DNA from: CALVGQ01 sp964370435
GTDB lineage: Bacteria; Bacillota_I; Bacilli_A; Erysipelotrichales; Erysipelotrichaceae
Assembly (NCBI GenBank): GCA_964370435.1
Contig: CAYJJG010000011.1
Coordinates: forward strand, 1 to 51,528
Direction: 5' to 3'
DNA: 51,528 bases
Part shown: positions 1 through 7,945 of the stretch, piece by piece
Layout of the letters: each line of letters opens with the position of its first letter
Numbering within the stretch: position 1 is the stretch's first letter
Position numbers and translations under genes: made by a program
Notes under the pieces: model-generated
What the model was told of the DNA's origin: nothing
Seen by the model: only the letters and a program-made list of their open reading frames with translations
Databases searched by the model: none

Positions 1-255
1 TGGTGTGAAGCATGAGTAAAAAGTTCTCTTGTTAGTCACTCCCTTAGGAGGGGTCTATTATATCCATTTAACTAAGAGGGTATAATTTACTATAGATGTT
101 TATAACGAAGCTATAGCACTTATTGTGGCGGAATGTCATTAATTATTCAATTGGGCCTCAAAATACTACTATTATATTCTATACAAAAACTACACATATT
201 ACTAGCTTTAAATTATTGATTGTTAACTATGCAGTAGTTGGTGTCTTGCAAATCA
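1..255. other. Left-edge noncoding region
   Basis: No reading frame with coding character is visible. Frames entering from the left edge stop within the first 20 bases, so at most a few C-terminal codons of an upstream gene are present. A TATAAT lies at 81-86 without a good -35 partner. A weak GC-richer dyad around 37-55 (actccc/gagggg) lacks a following T-run. I see no tRNA, T-box or known riboswitch core. Confidence 0.5.
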
Positions 256-284
256 TTTGCATAGGTTAGAATCTTTGCTATAAT
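256..284 (+). promoter_or_regulatory. Sigma-A promoter of the DUF4358-MBOAT-DHHW operon
   Basis: TTTGCA (256-261) and a perfect TATAAT (279-284) are separated by 17 bases. They lie about 75 bases before the first start codon of the operon, whose Shine-Dalgarno is AGGAGG at 346-351. Confidence 0.65.
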
Positions 285-357
285 GGAGATGGTTTAATAA
301 TGTATTTTTTTTAATACATGGGTATACTATGAGTAGAATTAAACTAGGAGGAATAAA

Positions 358-813
358 ATGAAAAAAATAGTAGCATTAGCATTAATTACTACTTTACTTG
401 CAGGTTGTAGTTTTGGTTCAACAGTAAAAGAACCACCAACAATGGAGGAAGTAAACGAAGTTTTAGCAAATTATGAAGGTCCAGTTTACAGTGTTATCGA
501 TGATGTCGCATTGGATGCATTTTATAAATTAGATGTGAGCCTTATTGAAGAGTATGTGGTATTGAAACCCAATGCAAATACATTAGCTCATGAAGTACTT
601 CTTGTTACTGCTAAAGAAGGAGAGTTAGAAACTGTTAAACAACAGGTAGATGCTTATTTTGATTCACAAGAGCAAAGTTGGTCTAGTTATTTACCAATAC
701 AATATGATTTAATTAAAGCTCGTGTTACAGAAGAGGTAGGGAATACGTATATTGTTGTAGTACATGAAGAAGCTGGTGCTATAGTTGATGATCTTGTAGC
801 AAGCTTCAAATAG
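358..813 (+). CDS. DUF4358 domain lipoprotein
   Basis: A 151-residue predicted lipoprotein. Residues 1-16 form a short signal peptide ending in the lipobox LLAGC, so Cys17 would be lipidated and the protein held on the outer face of the membrane. The rest matches my memory of the DUF4358 family in length and pattern (an N-terminal helix with MEEV, then LKPNANTLAHEVLLV). Molecular function is unknown. A perfect AGGAGG lies 6 bases before the ATG. The stop codon overlaps the GTG start of the MBOAT gene (TAGTG), so the two are translationally coupled. Family knowledge: DUF4358 lipoproteins recur beside MBOAT and DHHW genes in Bacillota. I infer an accessory role in the same extracellular acylation process. 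Confidence 0.8.
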   Translation: MKKIVALALITTLLAGCSFGSTVKEPPTMEEVNEVLANYEGPVYSVIDDVALDAFYKLDVSLIEEYVVLKPNANTLAHEVLLVTAKEGELETVKQQVDAYFDSQEQSWSSYLPIQYDLIKARVTEEVGNTYIVVVHEEAGAIVDDLVASFK

Positions 814-2198
814 TGGTTTTTAGTTCGTTAGAATTTTTGTTTTTCTACCTTCCTATAGTTTTAGTGGTGATGAAATTTTCACCACTAAAATATAGGAATT
901 TTTGTTTTTTCATGGTTAGTTTATTTTTCTATGGATGGAGTGATCCTTTTTATATTATCTTGATGCTTATTTCAACAGTAGTTGACTATTATAATGGTAT
1001 GATGGTGAAAAAGTATGAAGATAATCGAAAAAAGGCAAGAGGTTATGTGTTGTTTTCAATTATATTTAATTTATCTTTATTAGGATTTTTTAAATATGCA
1101 GATTTCTTAATAGGTATCGTCAATTCATTTGGCTTATCCATTCCTTTGTTAAATATTACCCTTCCGATAGGAATATCTTTTTATACTTTTCAAACGATGT
1201 CTTATCCCATTGATGTTTATCGAAGACAAGCCGATGTACAAAAAAGCATTATTGATTTTGGAACCTATGTAGCTATGTTTCCGCAATTAATTGCTGGTCC
1301 AATTGTGCGTTATAAAGATATAGCTACACAACTTAATGAGCGCTATAGTACAAGTGAAAGTTTCAGTTATGGAATAAAAAAGTTTACAATAGGTTTATTT
1401 AAGAAAGTGTTTTTTGCGAATAACGCTGGAGCAGTATTTGCTTCGATAACGGCAATGGATTCAATAAGTGTAGCGAATGCATGGCTTGCATTAATAGCCT
1501 ATGCATTTCAAATATATTTTGATTTTAGTGGCTATAGCGATATGGCAATAGGCTTAGGTAAAATGTTTGGTTTTGATTTACTTGAAAATTTTAACTATCC
1601 CTATATTAGTCAGTCGATTAGTGAATTTTGGCGTAGATGGCATATTTCATTAAGTAGTTGGTTCAAAGATTATGTATATATTCCTCTAGGTGGTAGCCGT
1701 AATGGGCTAGGTAATACGATTAGAAACTTGGCAATAGTTTGGTTTTTAACAGGATTATGGCATGGAGCATCCTTAAACTTTGTATTATGGGGTGTGTATT
1801 TTGGGTTAATAATTATTATGGAAAAATTGATAGGTTTAGCAGTTTTAAAAAAATTACCACGATTTATCAGACATCTATATACCCTATTTTTAATTCTTAT
1901 AGGGTGGATGATTTTTGCCTTTGATGATTTTGCACTTATGACTACTTTTGCTGGTTATTTATTTAATTTAGATAACATTATTGATGAAGCCTTTTTATTT
2001 ATGATTCAAAGCGAAGGATTGTTTTTGTTGCTTTGTGCTTTAGTAAGTACTCCGCTTGTAAACTATTTTTATGGGCGTTATATAAATAAATCATTAAAAG
2101 AGCCCTTATCAGTAGTATTAGTGATGGCTGCTTTACTGATATGTACAGCTTATCTTGTAGAAGCTTCGTTTAATCCGTTTTTATATTTTAGATTCTAG
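813..2198 (+). CDS. MBOAT family O-acyltransferase (DltB/AlgI-like)
   Basis: A 461-residue polytopic membrane protein of the membrane-bound O-acyltransferase family. It starts at GTG, inside the preceding stop codon, with the typical family N-terminus MVFSSLEFLFFYLP. Visible motifs are GPIVRY (172-177), YFDFSGYSDMAIG (235-247), FWRRWHISLS (272-281, His277) and the hallmark FLTGLWHGAS (311-320) with the presumed catalytic His317. About ten or eleven hydrophobic segments are present. Relatives move acyl groups across or onto exported polymers: AlgI for alginate, DltB for teichoic acid, PatA-type for peptidoglycan. With a DHHW-type SGNH protein downstream and no dltA, dltC or dltD nearby, O-acetylation of a secreted polysaccharide is more likely than D-alanylation. 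The substrate cannot be read from the sequence. Confidence 0.92.
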   Translation: MVFSSLEFLFFYLPIVLVVMKFSPLKYRNFCFFMVSLFFYGWSDPFYIILMLISTVVDYYNGMMVKKYEDNRKKARGYVLFSIIFNLSLLGFFKYADFLIGIVNSFGLSIPLLNITLPIGISFYTFQTMSYPIDVYRRQADVQKSIIDFGTYVAMFPQLIAGPIVRYKDIATQLNERYSTSESFSYGIKKFTIGLFKKVFFANNAGAVFASITAMDSISVANAWLALIAYAFQIYFDFSGYSDMAIGLGKMFGFDLLENFNYPYISQSISEFWRRWHISLSSWFKDYVYIPLGGSRNGLGNTIRNLAIVWFLTGLWHGASLNFVLWGVYFGLIIIMEKLIGLAVLKKLPRFIRHLYTLFLILIGWMIFAFDDFALMTTFAGYLFNLDNIIDEAFLFMIQSEGLFLLLCALVSTPLVNYFYGRYINKSLKEPLSVVLVMAALLICTAYLVEASFNPFLYFRF

Positions 2199-2206
2199 GA
2201 GGTCTT

Positions 2207-3301
2207 ATGAAAAATACTGATAGAATATTAATTTTTTTATTTTTAACTTATTTATTTGGTTTTTTCATTTTACATCTAGTTATGCAAGATGTTGATTTTA
2301 GTGAGGAAGAAAATCGAGTATTAAGTACTTTGGATGATATTAAAGTGGATGAATTCTTAACGGGAGATACTGCTCGTGATATAGAAGTGTATATCCAAGA
2401 TCAATTTCCACTACGTTCCCTATTTGTTGAGGCAAAAACAAGAATTGATTATACCATGAATAGAACATTAATCAATGGTGTTTTTATTAGTGATAATAAT
2501 TTGATTCAACAATTTAATACTATTGATGAGGAAACTTATCAAAGCAATATGCAGACTTTTAACAACTTCATAGCTAAAATTGAACAACCTTTCTATATGA
2601 TGGTTATTCCTACAGCTGCTGCTATTAATGAGGATAGGCTACCTCCATATAGTCAAAATTTAAATGAAGAAGTTTTAATAGCACAAATAAAAGAGGATTT
2701 AAAAGAGGAAAATTTTATTGATGTGTATGAAGATTTAAAAGCACAAGAAGATCAGTTGTATTACAATAGTGATCATCATCTTAATGCTTATGGAAGCTAT
2801 GTTACTTATAGTGTATTAATGAACGATTTAAGTCAAGAGGTTGATAATTTTACTTTTGAGGTTGTAAGTGAAGATTTTAGTGGCTCACTTAGCTCTAAGA
2901 GCGGGGCGTTTTGGGTTGGTGATGATGTAATTGTTAGACCACGGCTAAGTGGTGATATAAGAGTACAAGTTACCTATGAAGCCAGTGACGTTACTGATAG
3001 TGTTTTTAATGAGGATAATCTATTAGTAAAAGATCAGTATACTTATTATCTAGATGGTAATCATGCCCTTGTTGAAGTTGAAACATTTCAAGAAGATAAA
3101 CAGAATATATTAGTTTTGAGTGATTCTTATGGGCATAGTTTAGCACCATATTTAATAGCTAATTTTAATAAGGTTACTTTTATTGATTTGCGTTATTATC
3201 ATTTGCCTGTAAGTGAAATCGCACAGGATTATGATATCGTGTTAGGATATTATGGTATTGATAGCGTTGTGAACGATACGAATATTTCTTGGCTTGAGTA
3301 A
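2207..3301 (+). CDS. DHHW-type SGNH-like extracellular protein (AlgJ/AlgX-like)
   Basis: A 364-residue protein with one N-terminal membrane anchor (about residues 7-25) and an extracellular domain. It carries SDHHLNAYG (Asp189-His190-His191), the variant of the DHHW signature, and LSDSYGHS near the C-terminus, where Ser307 is the likely SGNH-type nucleophile. The Trp of DHHW is replaced by Leu. The domain order matches AlgJ/AlgX/DHHW proteins that complete acyl transfer to a polysaccharide outside the membrane after an MBOAT partner. AGGAGG lies just before the ATG and the gene follows the MBOAT stop by 8 bases, so it is the third gene of the operon. No clear terminator follows. Confidence 0.85.
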   Translation: MKNTDRILIFLFLTYLFGFFILHLVMQDVDFSEEENRVLSTLDDIKVDEFLTGDTARDIEVYIQDQFPLRSLFVEAKTRIDYTMNRTLINGVFISDNNLIQQFNTIDEETYQSNMQTFNNFIAKIEQPFYMMVIPTAAAINEDRLPPYSQNLNEEVLIAQIKEDLKEENFIDVYEDLKAQEDQLYYNSDHHLNAYGSYVTYSVLMNDLSQEVDNFTFEVVSEDFSGSLSSKSGAFWVGDDVIVRPRLSGDIRVQVTYEASDVTDSVFNEDNLLVKDQYTYYLDGNHALVEVETFQEDKQNILVLSDSYGHSLAPYLIANFNKVTFIDLRYYHLPVSEIAQDYDIVLGYYGIDSVVNDTNISWLE

Positions 3302-3410
3302 TGCTCGATAAATAGTAACTTTAAAAACTAAAGTAAGGATTAAGGATAAAATATTGAAAATGTATGATAAATATAGCTGAATATTTACTTATATTAACAA
3401 ATTTTTATAG

Positions 3411-3530
3411 GTAATATTTTCGTTATTGAGCAAAATTAAAGACTATGCTAGTATAAAAGTGGATGGTTAAGTTGAGGTTGAAATCTCAGAAGACGGTATT
3501 GTTAGATTATCTACAGAAGATAATTTCTGG
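3411..3530 (+). other. Coding-like sequence upstream of the GAF-like gene, interrupted by in-frame TAA
   Basis: In the frame of the downstream ORF, 3471-3530 reads VEVEISEDGIVRLSTEDNFW with no stop and no ATG, GTG or TTG. Before it, a TAA at 3468-3470 interrupts the frame, and before the TAA 3426-3467 reads LSKIKDYASIKVDG, starting at TTG 3426. Both halves look coding. In another frame ATG 3463 would join the second half if one base were added at the AA of 3469-3470. A possible extended -10 promoter (TTGAGC 3426-3431, 17-base spacer, TGC-TAGTAT 3446-3454) overlaps the same bases, so a regulatory reading is also possible. Confidence 0.45.
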
Positions 3531-4064
3531 ATGACAGTATCTGATAAATGCTACATAGAAACAGAAAATGGTGTAATCATTAATCCTATAACTCAATTGA
3601 TTAGTAACGAAGATTATAAAATTACTTTATCTAGTCTTGTAGTTAGTCCTGATGATAGTATTATTTTGTCAGAGGATGAAACACGTTGTCAAATTGTACT
3701 TGAACTTAATATTGAAGCTAAAAGTGCGATGGTATTTGCAATATTCGCAGGAGATAGAATCTTCGGTTGTATTCAAGTAATTAATAAAAGAGTAGATGAT
3801 TTCTTTGACATGGATGATCTTTACTTTGCAGAAAAATTAGCAAAGTTTGCTTCTGAAATGTTTGTGAAATACGGCATATTAAAGGCAGAGCGTAATGCTG
3901 GTGCTGAAGAAGTAGTACTATTCAGCGATTTAATCCGATGTGGAGATTATCGTAAAATGGAAGCAATACTTAAAACTGTAGATGAAGTTAGAGATTTAAA
4001 TGCAGATCAACAAAATATTGCTGTATATCATATGAAAAAGGTGTTTGATTTATTTAATAAATAG
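3531..4064 (+). CDS. GAF-like / SpoVT-C-like hypothetical protein
   Basis: A 177-residue protein that I do not recognise by name. The central part (about residues 55-115) has the alternating strands and closing helix of a GAF domain, with AMVFAIFAGDRIFGCIQVIN followed by DDLYFAEKLAKFASEMF. This resembles the ligand-sensing C-terminal domain of SpoVT-type regulators. The last 50 residues are a separate helical part. ATG 3531 is the first available start, but it has only a weak ribosome binding site (agaag, 11 bases upstream), and the frame continues upstream as coding-like sequence without a start. The true protein may therefore be longer, or the gene may be broken. It ends at a strong terminator and stands alone. 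Sensory or regulatory function is inference only. Confidence 0.6.
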   Translation: MTVSDKCYIETENGVIINPITQLISNEDYKITLSSLVVSPDDSIILSEDETRCQIVLELNIEAKSAMVFAIFAGDRIFGCIQVINKRVDDFFDMDDLYFAEKLAKFASEMFVKYGILKAERNAGAEEVVLFSDLIRCGDYRKMEAILKTVDEVRDLNADQQNIAVYHMKKVFDLFNK

Positions 4065-4065
4065 T

Positions 4066-4101
4066 AAAAAGGGATATTTCTATAAGAAGTATCCCTTTTT
4101 T
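4066..4101 (+). terminator. Intrinsic terminator after the GAF-like gene
   Basis: An 11-base stem (aaaaagggata / tatccctttttt) with a 13-base loop, ending in a T-run. It lies immediately after the stop codon. Confidence 0.85.
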
Positions 4102-4105
4102 AAGG

Positions 4106-4125
4106 TATAATGGTAAAGGTGGAGG
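4106..4125 (+). promoter_or_regulatory. -10 element and ribosome binding site that decide the HAD start
   Basis: TATAAT at 4106-4111 contains the upstream in-frame ATG at 4110, so that ATG cannot be the start of a message made from this promoter. GGAGG at 4121-4125 lies 8 bases before TTG 4134, which is the better start. No convincing -35 is visible because this stretch overlaps the preceding terminator. Confidence 0.6.
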
Positions 4126-4133
4126 AACAAGAT

Positions 4134-4937
4134 TTGGAAAATAAAATAAAATTAATTGTGAGCGACATGGATGGAACATTATTAAATGAGAAAAAAGAAC
4201 TTCCCAAAGATATTTTTGAGGTTATCGATAAATGTATTCAAGAAGGAATTATCTTTGCGATTGCTACGGGAAGGCAACATCAAAATATAAAAAATTATTT
4301 TAAGGGTTATTGTGATAAAATGCTGATTATAGCTGAAAATGGAACGATAGCAACATATCAAGATACACCATTTTATTTATCAAAAATAGATGCACATAGA
4401 GTGCCTGAGTTCATTCAAAATGCACGCACAATAAAAAATAGTTGGGCAGTGTATTGCACTAGTGATAAAGCTTATATTGAAAATAATCACCCGCAGCTAG
4501 TAGAAGAATGTAAAAAATATTATTCATCCCTAGAAGTTGTAGAAGATTTATTAAAAATAGAGGAAGATTGTTTAAAAATAGCTATCTGTGATTTGGATGG
4601 TGCTGAAACTAATAGTTATCAATTATTCAAAGAGTATGAGGAAGAATTTCAAGTTACTGTATCAGCAGCTATTTGGTTAGATATTACTAATCATAGTGAA
4701 AACAAAGGAAATACTTTAGCTCAGTTTCAAAAACAATTTGACATAGCTAAAGAAGAAACAATGGTTTTTGGAGATTACTTAAATGATGTTTCTTTGATGC
4801 CCTTAGCACAAAAAAGCTATGCAATGGAAAATGCGCATCCTGATTTGAAAAAATTAGCTAATTTTATCGCGCCAAGTAATGAAGAAAATGGAGTAACAAT
4901 TATAGTCAAAGAATATTTAAAAAAAGTAGGAGGGTAA
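4134..4937 (+). CDS. Cof-type HAD-IIB family hydrolase
   Basis: A 267-residue phosphatase of the haloacid dehalogenase superfamily, Cof/YidA subgroup. Motif I is DMDGT with nucleophile Asp11 and acid Asp13. Motif IV is FGDYLNDVSLM with Asp214 and Asp218. The middle region (about 85-190) is the C2b cap domain. Such enzymes remove phosphate from sugar phosphates, nucleotides or FMN in the cytoplasm, and substrate range cannot be predicted. I place the start at TTG 4134, as the GGAGG spacing supports it, rather than at ATG 4110 inside the -10 box. It lies 4 bases before the Gfo/Idh/MocA gene, so the two are likely co-transcribed. Confidence 0.9.
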   Translation: MENKIKLIVSDMDGTLLNEKKELPKDIFEVIDKCIQEGIIFAIATGRQHQNIKNYFKGYCDKMLIIAENGTIATYQDTPFYLSKIDAHRVPEFIQNARTIKNSWAVYCTSDKAYIENNHPQLVEECKKYYSSLEVVEDLLKIEEDCLKIAICDLDGAETNSYQLFKEYEEEFQVTVSAAIWLDITNHSENKGNTLAQFQKQFDIAKEETMVFGDYLNDVSLMPLAQKSYAMENAHPDLKKLANFIAPSNEENGVTIIVKEYLKKVGG

Positions 4938-4941
4938 GGCT

Positions 4942-5940
4942 ATGCGTATTGGGACAATAGGGACAGGATTTATAGTTGAAACTTTTATTGATGCGGTTAA
5001 AGAGAATGAGCACTGCAGTGTTATAGCGTGTTACTCTAGAACACAAGTTACAGCTAATGCTTTTGCAACTAAAAACAACATAAAAAAAATGTATACTTCT
5101 TTTGATTTGATGTTACAAGATGAGGATATTGATACCATTTATGTAGCCTCACCTAATAGCTTACATGCAGCTCAAACAAAAGAAGCCTTATTAGCTGGGA
5201 AAAATGTCATTTGTGAAAAACCATTTTCTTCTAATAGTAAGGAGCTTGAAGAAATTGTAGCTTTAGCTAAAGAAAAGCGATTATTTTTATTTGAGGCTAT
5301 TACAACGATTCATTTACCAAACTATAAATGGATTAAAGAAAATTTACATCTATTAGGTGATTTAAAAATGGTAATGGCTAATTTCTCGCAGTATTCGAGA
5401 AAATATGATGAGTTTAAAAGTGGAGGTACACCTAATGTGTTTACTACAACATTTTCAGGTGGAGCTTTAATGGACCTTAACATCTACAATTTACATTTCG
5501 TTATGGGGCTATTTAGCGAGCCTAAAGAGGTTCATTATTTTGCCAATAAAACTAAAGGTATTGATACTTCGGGAGCCCTCTTACTCGATTACGATGATTT
5601 CAAGTGTAGCTTAGTTGCATGTAAAGATTCTAGATCACTAAACAGTCTTCAAATACAGGGAGAAAAAGGATATTTTAGAGTAATAAACGAACCAAGTAAA
5701 TGTGGTGAAGTAGAATATGTAACAAATGAAGGAATACAAACAATAAGTCTTCACAAAAAAGAAAATCGTATGTATTATGAAGTACTAGAGTTTCTTAGAA
5801 TAGTGGATAATAAAGATTACCAAAAATGTTATGATTTATTAGATTATTCATTAACTGTTATGCGTGTTTTAGATAAAGCAAGAAAGAGTGCTCAAATAGA
5901 GTTTAAAGCAGACTGTAGCATAAATTTAAAAGAGGCTTAG
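4942..5940 (+). CDS. Gfo/Idh/MocA family oxidoreductase
   Basis: A 332-residue NAD(P)-dependent dehydrogenase. The Rossmann N-terminus has IGTGFI (residues 5-11). The family signature CEKPF is at 91-95 with the cofactor- and substrate-contacting Lys93. The second domain carries GGALMDLNIY (173-182), the equivalent of the usual GGGALLDIGxY with Asp178. These enzymes oxidise or reduce sugars, inositols or sugar acids. Context does not fix the substrate, although the HAD phosphatase just upstream suggests sugar-phosphate handling. The ATG has AGGAGG upstream inside the end of the HAD gene. A second paralogue lies at 6845-7792 on the other strand, and the two genes converge around a small RpiB cluster. 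Confidence 0.9.
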   Translation: MRIGTIGTGFIVETFIDAVKENEHCSVIACYSRTQVTANAFATKNNIKKMYTSFDLMLQDEDIDTIYVASPNSLHAAQTKEALLAGKNVICEKPFSSNSKELEEIVALAKEKRLFLFEAITTIHLPNYKWIKENLHLLGDLKMVMANFSQYSRKYDEFKSGGTPNVFTTTFSGGALMDLNIYNLHFVMGLFSEPKEVHYFANKTKGIDTSGALLLDYDDFKCSLVACKDSRSLNSLQIQGEKGYFRVINEPSKCGEVEYVTNEGIQTISLHKKENRMYYEVLEFLRIVDNKDYQKCYDLLDYSLTVMRVLDKARKSAQIEFKADCSINLKEA

Positions 5941-5950
5941 CCTCTTTTTT
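5928..5950 (+). terminator. Terminator overlapping the end of the oxidoreductase gene
   Basis: Stem aaaagagg / cctctttt, extended by a C-G pair, with a 3- to 5-base loop containing the stop codon TAG. A T-run follows at 5944-5950. It could also act on the opposite strand for the convergent gene ending at 5967. Confidence 0.8.
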
Positions 5951-5966
5951 CATTAGTATTGCTACG

Positions 5967-6368
5967 TTATTTTAAGTTTAGTTCTTCTTCTATAATCATT
6001 GCACAATCATAGACAATCGTCTTACATGTTCTAGCTTCGGTATTTTCGCTTTTTAAAGTAGAACACACATAAGAGCCATGCATTGTTATAAAAGCCTGTG
6101 TGCACTCATCCACAATTTTACATGTAGCGTGTTTGCTGGCGCCTTTATTGGCGATACCTTGACTATTAATCAATCCAATAATCATGGCCATTGCAGATAC
6201 TGCACCACAGATTTCACCGCGAGCACCAAAGCCACCACTAAATCCCTCAGCTATTTTATATGCTGTTTCTTGGTCGATACCACATTGGCTGCTATAGGCG
6301 CATAATAAAGCCTGACTGCAGCTATAGCCATTTCCAAATAAACTTTCAGCTAAACTAACACTATTCAT
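5967..6368 (-). CDS. C_GCAxxG_C_C family protein
   Basis: A 133-residue cysteine-rich protein. Nine cysteines include Cys17, Cys23, Cys29, Cys54 (in GEICGAVSAM), Cys83, Cys89, Cys102, Cys115 and Cys122. This matches the C_GCAxxG_C_C (redox-active or metal-binding) family, whose biochemical role is not settled. I choose the ATG at 6368 because it overlaps the end of rpiB by 8 bases (TAATGAATAG) and has GGAG 7 bases upstream. A longer frame starting at 6434 lies inside rpiB and has no ribosome binding site. It is the last gene of a three-gene minus-strand operon. Confidence 0.85.
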   Translation of the reverse strand: MNSVSLAESLFGNGYSCSQALLCAYSSQCGIDQETAYKIAEGFSGGFGARGEICGAVSAMAMIIGLINSQGIANKGASKHATCKIVDECTQAFITMHGSYVCSTLKSENTEARTCKTIVYDCAMIIEEELNLK

Positions 6369-6807
6369 TAGTAGTCTCCACACTGTGGATTTTTTCAATT
6401 CTTCCTTGGTGGCGACCACCTTCAAATTCAGCATCTAGCCAAGCATCTACTAAATCTTTAGCAAGCTCACTGCCAACGATACGAGATCCAAAAGCTAATA
6501 TGTTGGCATTATTATGTTGCTTAGTTAAGCGTGCAGAGGCACAATCACTAACTACAGCAGCACGTATGCCATGAACCTTATTTGCAGCAATTGAAATACC
6601 AATACCAGTACCACAAATTAAAATTGCTTGATCAACTTTTTTGCTTATTACTGCTTTAGCTACTTTGGCTCCTTTATCTGCATAATCACACTTTTCATTT
6701 TCATTGCATCCAAAATCAATAACTGTGTGACCTTTACTTTTTAAGTGCTCAATGATTTCACATTTTAATGCTACTGCAGCGTGGTCATTTCCTATACCTA
6801 TAATCAT
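6361..6807 (-). CDS. rpiB: RpiB/LacAB family sugar-phosphate isomerase
   Basis: A 148-residue isomerase of the ribose-5-phosphate isomerase B / galactose-6-phosphate isomerase family, acting in the cytoplasm. Visible signatures are GIGNDHAAVALK at the N-terminus, ILICGTGIGISIAANK with the catalytic Cys, and the strongly conserved RAAVVSDCASARLTKQHNNANILAFGSR. This pattern fits ribose-5-phosphate isomerase B (pentose phosphate pathway), although related ketopentose or ketohexose phosphate isomerases look similar. The start at 6807 is set by GGAGG 8 bases upstream. The in-frame ATG at 6840 lies before that site. Flanking genes are a Gfo/Idh/MocA dehydrogenase upstream and the C_GCAxxG_C_C gene downstream, suggesting a small sugar pathway. 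Confidence 0.92.
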   Translation of the reverse strand: MIIGIGNDHAAVALKCEIIEHLKSKGHTVIDFGCNENEKCDYADKGAKVAKAVISKKVDQAILICGTGIGISIAANKVHGIRAAVVSDCASARLTKQHNNANILAFGSRIVGSELAKDLVDAWLDAEFEGGRHQGRIEKIHSVETTNE

Positions 6808-6844
6808 TTTATATTCCTCCAACTTAGTATATATTAACATTAAA

Positions 6845-7792
6845 TTATCTATTATGAATAACTTTACTTACTTTTTCTAATAATTCGACATCATTAATCA
6901 TATCATCAAAACTATGTATACTGCTTTCAATACGCTCCTGTACTAAGCAAGTATGGACTTCTTCTATTTGTGCAAAGAAATCATCAATGATAAGCTTACT
7001 TTGATACTCTTTACTAATGCCATTAGTAGTAATTACAAAAGACTCTGTTCTATTAAATACTTCAACCTTAATAATAGTATCATCCAGTTTAATAAAAGCA
7101 TTCCGTTCAGCTGGATTAATTTTAGAAATATTAATAAGTGCTTGTTTATTATCCTTAAAATTCAATTGTACTCTAGTATCAATATCAATATGATTCTTAA
7201 AAAGTACAGTAGGATGTATTGAAACAGGTTCTTCTTTTATAAAAGTGTGCAAAAAGGAAATGCAATATGAAGCAATATCATACCATGCGCCTCCTTGTTC
7301 AATATCAAAAAAATAACTATTTGCATCGATACTTTCAAGGGAATCATCACAAAATGACATCTCTATTGTAGTTAGCTTATCAAGGTCTAGTTTGCTTAAT
7401 TCTTCTTTGAGTAACTTAAAGGCAGGTGTAAATTTAGTTTTCATAGCTTCCATGAAAAAAGTATTCTCAATTTCTGCTAAGGTAGTGATTTCTACAATTT
7501 CCTGTTTAGTTAAAGTTACTGGCTTTTCACATAGAACAGCTTTTTTAGCTTTTAAGGCCTCCATGCTCCAATAATAATGTAGTTTATTAGGAAGTGCGAT
7601 ATATACGGCATCAATTTCCTCATCCAGTAATAAATCTTGGTAATTTTCATACGTTTTAATATGTGAATAAGCTTTTCGAACATGATCTTTCTTTGATGCA
7701 ATAGCAACTAACTTACCACTAGTGCTGTAACTTAAACTTTTAATAAAGCGTACTGCTATATTACCAACTCCGATTACACCCCAACGTATCAT
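6845..7792 (-). CDS. Gfo/Idh/MocA family oxidoreductase (second paralogue)
   Basis: A 315-residue NAD(P)-dependent dehydrogenase. It begins RWGVIGVGNIA (Rossmann glycines) and has LCEKPVT at about 88-94 and GGAWYDIASY as the second-domain signature. It leads the operon with rpiB and the cysteine-rich gene, 37 bases upstream of the rpiB start. GGAGG lies 7 bases before its ATG. It is only distantly similar to the plus-strand paralogue at 4942-5940. Polyol or sugar oxidation is likely and the substrate is unknown. Confidence 0.9.
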   Translation of the reverse strand: MIRWGVIGVGNIAVRFIKSLSYSTSGKLVAIASKKDHVRKAYSHIKTYENYQDLLLDEEIDAVYIALPNKLHYYWSMEALKAKKAVLCEKPVTLTKQEIVEITTLAEIENTFFMEAMKTKFTPAFKLLKEELSKLDLDKLTTIEMSFCDDSLESIDANSYFFDIEQGGAWYDIASYCISFLHTFIKEEPVSIHPTVLFKNHIDIDTRVQLNFKDNKQALINISKINPAERNAFIKLDDTIIKVEVFNRTESFVITTNGISKEYQSKLIIDDFFAQIEEVHTCLVQERIESSIHSFDDMINDVELLEKVSKVIHNR

Positions 7793-7898
7793 ATTAATTC
7801 CTCCATTATTTTTAATGTTTAGTGATAGATCAATAACATTAAAGTGTCATTTTTTATCACCCTATATTTATAATTATATAGGTCAATTTAATAATATG

Positions 7899-7933
7899 CA
7901 AAAAAAAGGTACTATTACGAAAGTAATACTACC
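7899..7933 (-). terminator. Terminator of the tRNA-Thr/tRNA-Gly operon
   Basis: On the minus strand an 11-base stem (ggtagtattac / gtaatagtacc, one mismatch) with a tttc loop is followed by eight T. It resembles the hairpin after the other tRNA cluster at 34625-34658. Confidence 0.8.
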
Positions 7934-7945
7934 TGTATATTGCTA

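Noticed and set aside
35..60. Possible T-box or riboswitch fragment at the left edge (actcccttaggaggggt)
   Set aside because: No T-box core (such as the AGGGTGG-type motif), no following T-run and no other conserved block. The dyad is short and imperfect.
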